Below are positions 22,401-34,400 of a DNA stretch of 64,000 bases, piece by piece. The notes beneath the pieces were generated by a model, which had not been told where the DNA came from, made no database searches, and saw only the letters and a list, made by a program, of their open reading frames with translations. The stretch lies in the NCBI RefSeq assembly GCF_001625305.1, contig NW_017802824.1:3221062-3285061 (forward strand), read 5' to 3'. Each line of letters begins with the position of its first letter. The first letter of the stretch is position 1. The translations under genes were made by a program, and so were the position numbers. The DNA is from Branchiostoma belcheri (Eukaryota > Chordata > Leptocardii > Amphioxiformes > Branchiostomatidae).

Positions 22401-25400
22401 CTGTAATGATTCTTAACGCCAGTATGAATAACACAATGCACACTTTCTGGCGATATGACATGTCTCCAAAACTCGTTCAAACCTGGAAACATGGAGAGTC
22501 AAACATACCCCATTTACGGCTCAAAATGACCGTAACGGTTGTCCCGAAAATCGTCTTTTAGGGATTTTTGAAAAATGGCCTCAATTTTGAATTATGGGTA
22601 ATTTAGTGAGAAAAATGTCAAAAAATGCAATTTTTTCACCAATATGTCGACAAAAACTAGACTTAAAATCAGAAATTAAAAAATCCCTAAAACACGATTT
22701 TTTGTCTTATTCTTAGTCTGCGAAAAATATAAAAATCGGGGATCTGGGGTAATATACGTAGCCAGGTTTGAACGATGTTTGCCTAAAAAAGTGATATGGC
22801 TTGTGCTCGGAAACCCGAAAATAATCGTCTTTCTGAGCGAAATTTTAAAAAAGAATTGATTTAACATAAAAAGCTAACATTTAAAGGATATTAAGACGAT
22901 AATTTCATTTTAATTTGACTAAATTTGCCCCTAAATATTATTTGTGTATTTTTAAATATTTTACGGGTAGTCCAAAACAGGCCAAAATAGCGTCTTGTAA
23001 CCCGATACCTTTTCGAACGCGCATAGCAATGGGAAAGAATGCCGTAGTGACAGACCGCCGTGCGGTGACTATTTGACATGATTACCCCTGAGAGAGGGAA
23101 TATGAAGTGCTCATCAGACCTGAACATGGAGGTGAGTCAGCCTCTACCACAGGAACGTAATGAAAGAAGCAAAGGTCCGCAGTCTGACGGGTAGAGGAGA
23201 GACCAGCTGGGCGGGAACGTGACGTCACACGACATGGCGGCGCCATGTTTGACGTGTGGTGACCTTTATGAGTGGCGTGGTTCTAGTCTCTAACAGACTC
23301 CTTTGCAGGCTGAAACTCGCAATGCATTATGCATTCCACTACGGTAGAACACCCTTTTTGAAGTCATTTTCGCGCATATAAGGATGAAATCCCGTCTATA
23401 GTTTTCGAGTGTTGTGTAGGCAAATATAGCGTCTGCAATGGGCAAAATTTTGATACAGCATTGTCCAAAGAAATATCCTAAGAAAACCATGAAAAAAATC
23501 CTCACGGGCCTCACGGGCGCAGTACGTTCTACAGAGGTGCTCTTCTGATGGAACCTCGCTAGTGTCCACCAGACTCCTTTGCAGGCTGAATAAATAGTAG
23601 AAATTGGCCTAAAAGGGGGGACATACTTGGCCTTTGTTTCTGTCGCTTAGCGACAATAACAGAAAGGTAACTATCTACCCCACCAACCTCTACTTGGAGA
23701 TTAAAACAACACAGTTTTCCTACTTTTGTGCTTTCAAAAAATGCTGACGAGGAGCTAAGATGGAAATAGCTAGTACTGTTTGAATGGCGTGGTTGTGGTG
23801 ACACCCAACCATGGAACGAACTAATGGGATACTTAGCGTAAAGCCGTGCCCACAAAAAAATTGCTTTCTTTGGTCGGCCGAGACTAATGATTTTGTTCCT
23901 TCATGTATTCTTTTCCCGTTAACTGGAACGTGGCAGGCATACCGGTCCAAGCACCCCTACTATATGTAATATCGTGTAAGACTATAATATATGCAACGAA
24001 TTTTGAACTTAGTCTAGCAACTGTAAAAACGTTGGACTTGCATCAGTGGCAGTAAAGCTATGGAAAGAATTCGCGGGTAACTCCGTCTTTGTTAGCCCAC
24101 AGCACATTGGCACGGATATTTCAGACGCACTTGTACAACCTCGCTTTTCGGCGCCCACAGCATCAGCCTGTACCCACTGTCTACTCTAAACTCTACTCTC
24201 GTCTCAGGTTAGCCAGCCGTTACAATCAGATCATCTCCAGTAGCTTTAGACGAGCCATGTCGGCGCACACAGGTTGACCATGAAAAGACATGGCGTAGAG
24301 ACCACATCGATCTTCTGCAGTTTTCTACTCGCCGCCTGTCACAGATACAGACCGCCGTGACCACAGACGATGGGCGGTGAGAGGGGCCTGAGGTAACGGG
24401 TATACTGATGACGTGCCCCGATGTCTAACACTAGACAGGCGGGTCGGGGCTTTGGTAATGGGCACCATCCATCTCTTCAAATTCTCCGTCCCATACACAG
24501 GCAGGCAGTTAAGGCCCTGTCACACAAAGCCTAATGTGGCCTCCCGAACACTGGCGAACTCCCCCCGACCAGGCAGGCAGTTAAGGCCCTGTCACACAAA
24601 GCCTAATGTGGCCTCCCGAACACTGGCGAACTCCCCCCGACCATGGTCTGGAGTAGAACGGGAGCAAGGTCGGCTGTGGTTGGCTGGTGTTCGGTGAGGA
24701 TGGATACTTTTCGACTGAGCGGCGACAACTGCATGTTTCAAATTGTTTAAAAATTTGGGTGTCGACGGACGGTTGGGCCATAGTCGGCTGGAGGTTGGTT
24801 GGTTGGTGTTCGGGAGTATATTTGCAGTGGTCAGCCGAACTCCAACCGAACATGGTTGGTTGGTAGTCGGGGGAAGGTTCTGAATGTGTAACAGGGCTTA
24901 ACGGCGGTACGAAAAACAGAATCCTGCATTACAAAGTGCACAAAGTCATGCCTCATGCAGCTGCAAGACTCGTTAACATCAGCCAGCTTCCAGGTGTGTG
25001 TTCTTCCATGTAGATCCCCACCTTTGGCAAAACTGATGTAAACTAGTCTGAAGATCTCGTAGTTTGGTTACCGATGTACCCTTTCTGTGCTCCCGGGCTG
25101 CGTGGATCAGTACAGGGCAGAGTAAAATCGACACAACCGCCACGAGAACGTGACAAGCATGAAGACTCATCGGACCTTTAACGACACGGGAGTTCTATCC
25201 AGGAGTACGTAGGATTCCGTGAAATCAGTGCTGATGGGCTGACTGTTGTTGGTGGAGTTAGTACAAATGTTCTCCGTGCCGCTCGGTCAAGTCAAATCGC
25301 GCGGCATACGTGACGGGCATAGGGTTGAGTGCACATTTAGGCCATGCACAATTTGCACACAGAGTACTGAATGAGTGACCTCAAAACTAGAATTTGCTAA

Positions 25401-28400
25401 AGGACTTTGACAACCTTGGGGGAGAGCATTGTGGTCAACTTTTGCCATTTTGTGGGTGTTATAGTGTAGGTCTTTGAGTAAATGTGTTTGCCCTAAAATG
25501 CAATTTTCAGCATACATGACCTTGTTACAGGATACACATGTGGTACTACACCCCTCTTGCTGTTTGCTATCGACGTTGAACAGGGGTCAAAGTGCACCCA
25601 TGTTTACACATTGCTGTAGATTGTAAATAGCCGTATAAAATTTCCTGAAAAGTTTTGTAAGTACATATTACTAAATGGATTACCAGATGGAATTAATTTT
25701 AAATATAATATATAATGCCTAGAGATGTGAAGAGAATCTTTATGGAAACCTAAAAAGAAAAGACCAGCTGGCGGGCCAAGATAAAGATGGTTGGACCAGA
25801 TCATTAAAATCACAAGACGAGAGGAGCCAGACTTCCGAGTAGTTAAAGAAATAGCTAGCTGAAGATAGAACAGAGTGGAAAAGACTGACCAAGAGGCTGA
25901 CACCTTACAGGCCTAAGGCCCAGGGTGAGAAGGCTGAGGTGAGAATATATGATGCCGAGTTTTATCTATGTATAGATATAGGTATAGGTCAATACCTAGA
26001 ATCAACCCTTGCGTCTTCTAAATAGGTGGACTGCACCACCCAGATCCCATATTATTATACTAAAGTCCAGAGTTTACAAATGACCGCACCGCACTATAAC
26101 CATATACACGTGTTCCAAATAAACCGTTTTTAAAGAGGAAGGAAACCGGAAATAGGTAGCATGCATAAAAAGATAATAGGTTTTCCTATATCACATTAAC
26201 TAAATCTCTAAAACATAGGGTTTTAATGATCATGAGACTTCTCCCGTAAAGTTGCTTTCAGATCTTTCCGACGAATGTTCACCAACCGCTAGAAAAAATA
26301 CCACCTAAACGATCCATTAACTTTTCTAGTGCGTGTAAATCATCCATAATTGAGATCCATTTTCCATTTAAGACACTAATGAAAGAAGAGAGGAGTTCAA
26401 TGCACAATTGGCATTTTGCCAAAATAATAATATTGCAGTCTTACCGTATCTCAAAGTATTGACTCCAAAGAGTATAGAAACATTTGGCACAAAGGCTATA
26501 TCTGTATATTCTAATTGTTCTGTATATTCTCTTTTTACGAGCCTTATACCTTCATATATCATTTCCAAGTTTTAAGCAATGTGCAGTATACGTGATACGA
26601 GGCAATATTGGCTGTATCTTCACCCACGTATCAGCCCGGCTTTTTGAGCAATGTACGGTATAAATGATGGATGATACGGAGGTATATATTTCTGTATATT
26701 CTAATTGTTCTGTATATTGTCTCTTTATACGACAATATATATACAACCCAACCGTTTGAACAATGTACTGTATGTGATACGTAGCAATACTGGCTGTATC
26801 TGTATATAATCTTTTTATACGAGCCTTACTCACCCACGTATCAGCCTGGCTTATTGAGCAATGTACGGTATATACATGATGGATGATACGGACCAGTCTT
26901 CTCCACCGCGTATATAAGTCCAGGGGCTATCGGATGTTGCAAAATCAATGACATGGCTTTTCTAGAATTGAATGATTCGTTGGTCATACTTGAACGCTTT
27001 ACGAAGTACCTGCCCAAGAGTTTTATTGCTGAATCGTGATCAGAATGTAAAAAAAAAGTTGCTTGCAAAAAGTATGGTTTTATCAGCCTGTCTCAAGCTG
27101 TATAACTAATCTTATTCATAGCTTTCTCTGTGTTCCATTTTAAAGGCGCCCAATGTAATTTCAGGGCGGCAAAAGTGTTCTGGACAACTAAATATCCGAT
27201 ATCAAAATTTACTACTATTTCTAGAAATGTACATTAAAAGAATGACCAGATTAACATTCAAAATACAGTTGTGCCGCCTTGAAATTGCATTGCATATTTT
27301 AATTAATCTTTCCAGCCTCCTTCGAAGCCAAGAAGTATTATATTTGACCCATGCACCGTTGGTGATGTGTTATACACAATCTGAATCTCATGAGGCATCG
27401 ATCTAGCTAGCTCTCTAAATTTACATTTCTACTAGCTTTACACTGAAAAGCAAAGCAGACACCTGCCCCCTGTTGCTTCTAATATTAAAGAGTAACATGA
27501 ACTGCGCTCTAAAATCTTCAGACAATCGGCTATTATACGTATCTGCATCTTAAAACATGCTGCTCTAGATACTACTTTTGAAGCTAGACATCAGAGAGTT
27601 CTTGACAAGCAAAATTGATTCAATGGTAATGAATAAATCTCCTTGTATCTCATTAATTGTTGCTTCAAATGTTAAAGAGTAACAGGAACTGCACTCTAAA
27701 ATCTTCCAACAATCGGCTATCATGCGTATCTACATCTGCAAACATGCTGCTCTAGATACTACTTTTGAAGCTAGACATCAGGGACTTCTTGACAGATGAA
27801 TGAATCTCCATGTATCTCATTAATTGCAGCTTCAAATATTAAAGATTAACATGAACTTCACTCTAAAATCTTCCAACAATCGGCTATCATACGTATCTAC
27901 ATCTAAAAACATGCTGCTCTAGATACTACTTTTGAAGCTAGACATCAGGGGACTTCTTGACAGGCAAAATTGATTCGATAGTAATGAATAAATCTCCTTG
28001 TATCTCATTAATATCTGCTTCAAATATTAAAGAGTAACATGAACTGCACTCTCTAAAATCTTCCAACAATCGGCTATCATACGTATCTGCATCTGCAAAC
28101 ATGCTGCTCTAGACACTACTTTTGAAGCTATAGCTAGACATCAGGGAGTTCTTGACAAACAAAATTGATTAAAAGATAATGAATAAATCTTCTTGTATCT
28201 CATTAATTGTTGATGAGTAACATGGACTGCACTCTAAAATGTTCCAACAATCGGCTATCATACGTATCTACATCTACAAACATGCTGCTCTAGATACTAC
28301 TTTTGAAGCTAGACATCAGGGACTTCATGACAGGCAAAATTGAGTCGATAGTAATGAATAAATCTCCGGGTATCTCATTAATTGCCTCATCCATCAAAGC

Positions 28401-31400
28401 CAACCTTGGGCTTTGGTACGGACATGACGAATACCGCAGGGGATCAACATACAAGAAATGTAAATTCTTTGTGCAAGGTCTACAAATTTTATGTTTTATC
28501 TATTCCCATATATTTATTTAGTATTAGGCAAAGAAGCACAGATTGCTACTCAAAAACATAAAACAACAGTAAAACTCAATAGCAAAATACATACATAATT
28601 ACAAAGTTGGTAAAAGAAAAATCAACAAACAAAAATTTCCGCAACTAGCTGGCAAAAACGACTTTTGGTGACAAAAGAAATAGTTCAAGCTTAAATTCAC
28701 TTGAAAAAAATTAGTGAATTATTTGTCCACAAGCAAACAGGTGGACGGGTCCTTGAAAAAGTCCCGATGCATTGATAAACTTAATTTGTTGGCTCGTTTT
28801 AGCAGAAACCAAAAAAAAACTTAAAAAAAAACTACGTAAAAAAAGTCGCGATGCACTGTCAAACTTTATTTGTTGGATCGTTTTAGCAGAACTNNNNNNN
28901 NNNNNNNNNNNNNAAAAAACTTTTAAAAAACCTACTTACCGACCCTAGTTTTTTGGGAACTAAAATCGGTAACAAAACGTTATTGTTCCAGGCCTAGGTG
29001 GGTGGAATGATGTTAATAATGTACGATCACTCAAGGGGGAAGATGTATGCAGAGGATTGTGGTAATGGCTGTCCTCTGATCCAGTCACGAGGTACTAAAA
29101 CTTTCCTACAGGCAGCAGTCGATCCTAGATTGGGCAAAGGTGATCCCATTTGTCTCTGGGTGGGGTTTTTATGTCATATCTAATGCTAATAGTTACAGAA
29201 TATAAAGCCTCTTACTAGCATACTTTGATGTAAATGTACATGTAATATCGCCTGACGGTTAAGCCAAGCAGTTCATCAAAGCCAACTGCAATTGAGTAGA
29301 ATGGCCAGGGTTTTGATACATAGCACAGTTAGAGTGTCAGAATAGTATGGTGACTTTTGAGGAGATTTCCCGCGTCAATTTGGCGCATATGGCGGCACCC
29401 ATCTCCGTTTTCAATAGCCCTGGGCCACACAGCAGAGTGCTAGTCCACTGGTGGTCTCCAAAATGCTGAGTGCTCTTTCCAAAATGCTGAGTGCTAAATA
29501 GAAAAGGCAGTATGTTCCATTATGTCTTTGGTATGACTCGGCGGGGGATCAAACTCACGACCTACCGAAAGCAAGGCTATCCACTTGACCATGGTGACTT
29601 TTGACCTGTGTAAAAATACGAGCATGATGAGAATTAACTGTTCTCCAACTCAAGGAATTTGAATCACCGGAATTTTCGACCGAATCTCTCGACTATCTGA
29701 CCCAAGTGCTGTAGACACGTGTTTTGTTTCCACATGTGACGTCAGCACTGTGTCATCGGTCATCGGAAGTCGGTACCGACCCCCGTCCGGGTGTAGTTTC
29801 ACTGTCTTCAATTTACCGTTATTTGATGAGCAATTAAGCTACCAGAGATACGAGAAATAAAGAACACCAATTACACCACATAGATTTTATCTTTAGGAGT
29901 ATATATGTGTGTGTGTGGCGGAATATTAAACTATATCAAAGAAAAACACTTATCAAAATCAACCCGTCAAAGTGCGGATTTCATTATTATACTCGAAGAA
30001 ATCTACACGGAATCCCCTCTGGAAGATGAGCGGTGGTGTATATTTCCCACACAGACAGGATTACAATCAACTCCGAATCATTAATCTACCCTGACTCGGC
30101 GGGCCTCCCGCCTTTCTACTGCCGTCAACTTGAATTGCTGCAAAAAAAATCGATACCACATTGTGCAGTCACCAGACGCCTCTGATGTAGACGAACGTCC
30201 CTAAATATTTCCCAGATCAGATAATGAAACGTTCTGTTATCTCCTGAACACAGAGGCAGGTGCTTATTCAATTATTGTCAGAGGCGACCAAAGCTATTTG
30301 CCAGACAGTAGAACTCACAGATCAGAAATTGAAAGAGGAGGCAATTGCCTTTTTTTATGTTTACCGAAGGAAAATATATTATTTTTGCTACGTTTCTTCT
30401 TCCGTTCTAAACATTGACCTCTGACCTGGTCAATGACCTGAACTAGACCGTCTCTCACCATGGTAACTAGTGTTGGGTTACATAATGTTGCAGTTTTAGA
30501 GCAGGAGGGATTTAGACTCCAGTCGACACCATATACTAGTATGTGAATGTGTTTGAGTAAGAATTAACAGAGCAAACCATATGCGACATTATGCATTTAC
30601 TTTGCAAATGTTATCTTTCTAGTTCTTATTTGTATTCTTTAAGAATTAAATGTCAATAGTAATTAAGCAAATATTTAGTGGCAAGATCAAATTGGCCAGT
30701 CCGTATCATTTGCAGGACAGTATTCAATACAATACGCCACCCGTATGATACCAGTGCAAGGAAACAAGCCCGATAAAAACGCTTAAAATTCGTCAATAAT
30801 AAGACTAAACCTAAGCCTATGACTGCAGTAAGAAAACGGATGCCAATCCGAACTTGTAAACGATTTTTATCCTTGAGCTTCTGCTTGGAGAGTTAGGCAG
30901 AATTAGAAATACTTTGTATATATATTATATGGAGCAGCACAAATTATAGAAAAAATCTATTGGTTTGCTGTATATACCGGTATGCATGCACAGTCGTGTT
31001 ATAAGACCCATGATAAGTTCCGCATGGACACCTGATATTGTCATACGCAAATTATACTTATAAATAGTTTTTTTTTTGTTATATTTTTTTTGTCCGGGCC
31101 CCAAGCTGGGGAATCATGACCTTAGGATTAGCAAGTGTGATAGAACGACATTGGGATTATCAATCATGAAAACAACCACAAGCGAATAGTTAAAATAATT
31201 GCTTGCTTTCCAAAGAAATTTCCAAACCTTGGGTAATGCTTGTTCCATGTTCTGATTGATAACTAGCTCTCAGGCCAACTCGACATGCTTAGCCCCAATC
31301 CTACGAGGTGTTTAACCAACGCAAGTTTTCTCAAGGGGTCATTCTAATAGCCAGGCTGCCCGAGCATGCCCATTTCAGGGCCACCTTACATGTTCCTTCT

Positions 31401-34400
31401 AAGCCCTGCAAAGTGCTTCTCCAACCACCGGGTCAACAGTACAGATTCCTGACTGTCCATCACAATTATCAGTTCAACCAATGAGAGAATGACAATTAAC
31501 GGCTCGACCAATGAGAGAGTGGCTACACGTTCATCAAATGCTTGCATTTTTATGTTTTCGGGGTGGGTGGAGCTATAAGATCGGTCTACTGGGCCTCATC
31601 AGACGATGGTCCAGACACATACAAATTTTCGTTTTGGAAGTGTTTCAGCGTTATTAAGTATTATTAAGTATGCTACAAGACCTTAAGTGGGAGGTTGTTT
31701 TAACGTCTGCATAGCCGTTTGATATTGATCTTGACATGCATATTCCCCTCACCAACGTCAATACACGACTCGAACGTGTAACGACCCCGGGCGGTTGTTA
31801 AATTCAATGGAAATAGTTAACGCATCACACACGGGATTTGAAAGGTCGTTCGTAGTAAAACTGCTACATTCCCTCTGCGGTACTTCGGAGTAGAAGAGGT
31901 TAAGAAAGGTCAGTGATTTTGGGGGGAAGCTTTACTGGATCTGTCGCGACACTGTTGTTCATATTATGCAGATCATTTTTACATGTTTTACTGGAGTTTC
32001 ACGAGCTCATACCTTCACCTAATGGTGTTAGCCTTTTTGAACATGAAACACGGCAGATTTGTAGAATTCCCGCGTCGATTATGCAAATTAGATCATGATT
32101 TGCATAATTGCCATTCAATAATGACAAGCTTCGCCTCAGTTACACCAAAATCACGACGATCCCTCAACCGATTCTTGAGTTATCCTCCTTAAAAGATTTT
32201 CTAAACAAATGCAAGTGTCGTTCCAGAACAAGCTGCAAGGGGGCCCAAAATCACTTCACTAATGCGTTGTGCAGTGAAGGCCCAAAATTGGAGCACAATT
32301 CTAGTCCGATCCCTTCTTTAAAAGTCCTTTTTTTCAGAATATTAGTCCAGTTTGGATACTTTAAGGTAACAAGGAACAGGTCGGGTCCAATAAACTTTCC
32401 TACTTTGGTCAAGTTTTGTTCATTTTACCAGTTTCGTGGGCGTAGTGACTAGAACTGATCCAGTGATTAGGTCTTGCATGGATGGATACAAGATAAAATA
32501 AGGTCAAAGGCTGTTGTCAGCTGTTCTCGGAGTTTGAGCCGGTCAATACCCTGTTTTCTTCGTATATTTCAGATTGAAATGCAGGAAAGTACTTTTAATA
32601 GGCCTTGTTTCAGTGTATTTAACTACGGCCTTCAATGGCCAAACGTAATGGCGGTATCTGCCCTGCAATTCGGACCATCCGATCTCAATACGTTCAACAG
32701 ATCAAGTGTAAAGAATCTTCTGACTCAAAGTCCGATAGCCTAAAGCGCGAAACTATTGCTCACTGAGCAACCTTATTGACGCTGAGTTCGGAAAGTAATT
32801 TTTCATAGCGTGGAGGCTGTTATCTTTAAAATCGTTCTTGCTTGCTAAGGGGTCCACAAAAGCGCTGTTAGCTATTGACAACTCATCTAGCCGAGGGGCA
32901 ATTGTGTTTAATCCCGTAGACAGAGCTGTGTGTCGCCCCGGGAGAATGATTTCAAGGTTATAAACCATCCTTGGTGAATGCCCTGGATCCATCAGTGAGA
33001 GAATATTGGATCTGGTGGACATGAGATCGTTACTAGCGGCTGGGAGTCTGTCGATATTTTTCATTACCTGACCTTCAACGTGACGACTGCGGGTTTATTG
33101 GTCGCGATGCAGTCAATACAGAGGAGAATATGGACCCATCCCAGCATCCATTGCAACACACATTCCACACTGATGAAACAAATTTGAACTGCAATTGCCA
33201 ACACAAAAAATTAGACTCACCCAAATTTTCGACTGTTCTACTTCAGTCTTTTTCAAGGAATGAGCAATCCACCGCTTCCATGACGTCACACAGATAACAC
33301 ACGTGACTCCGTGAGCAGAAGATCATAGGTTGTATGAAGTCTGTGGCGCCCCCCGTCACTATTAAGGGATGTTCGTAATGCCCTGATGTAGATGGCCTCT
33401 TTTGTGCGGTTCAAACTTGTTTCATGATGACTTCTGCAAACACAGATGGACTTTCAAGATAACACATTCCACAACACACACTCAAATAAATATTTGACAC
33501 TGTTTTATTATAACTGTCATCAAACTTTTAATTCAATGTAATTTTCTTCACTTGCCCATGGGTGCTTTTTGTTAACGTACGTTTCCCTGTGAAAGTCAGA
33601 TGTCTGGGATTATCCACTAGGCAGGAGGTGCCACATCTCAAGCCTGGCTTTGGTAGTCACCTTTACCTGGATAATCATTAATGACTGATGGTACTTTAAA
33701 AGCCAATGTCTGGATCGACGCACTTTTGACATTTTACGGGTACTGGTCAATAGTTAGATATCCCTCTTGCGATATGAGCCTCCGGGTTGCAATTTTTGTA
33801 CAGAGGCCAATAACTGGCTTCTCCTGATAAAACCTGATGCCATTTTGATCAATTGTGGATGCGTCTACCCTTTGATAACCAACCGGGCCCGTGAGTTCGT
33901 GGTTCACTGCTTTCAGAAAATTAAGAACCTGTCACACATAGCCGAATGTGGCCTCACGAACACTGCCAAACCAGGCGGTGGTTGGCTGGTGTGAATCGGC
34001 CAGCTTTGGGTTAGCCTCCTGTACAGGCTCTGGGGCGGGTGGGAATTTTGATACAGAGTTTTGAAGAGTTTATAACGCGTTATTTTTAACAGCCGGTCAT
34101 CCTACAACCAGCCGCGTGGGTGGAATAGAACCTTTTCTCGGCGGCTGGTTGTGGGATGGTCGGCTATTTGAATAACGTGTTAAATACTCTTCAAAACGCT
34201 GTATCAAAATTCCCACCCGCCCCAGAGCCTGCACAGGAGGCTAGGTTTGGGTACTGTTCGGCTGGGTCATTATTTCAAAGTAATGTTTAAAACATTCGGA
34301 TGTAGACAGGATCCAGGATGGTTGGCCATTGTTCGCTGGTAGTCGGCGTAGTTTGGCCAGTAAGGGTGTGTTTGGGGTCAAATTTAACTCAAATTTAACT

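Noticed and set aside
24089-24277. 62-codon frame possibly from a mobile element or gene
   Set aside because: No motif recognised and no repeat partner in the window; not enough to call.
27470-28390. CRISPR-like array
   Set aside because: Units are contiguous, 165-190 bp long, with no unique spacers, in an animal genome.
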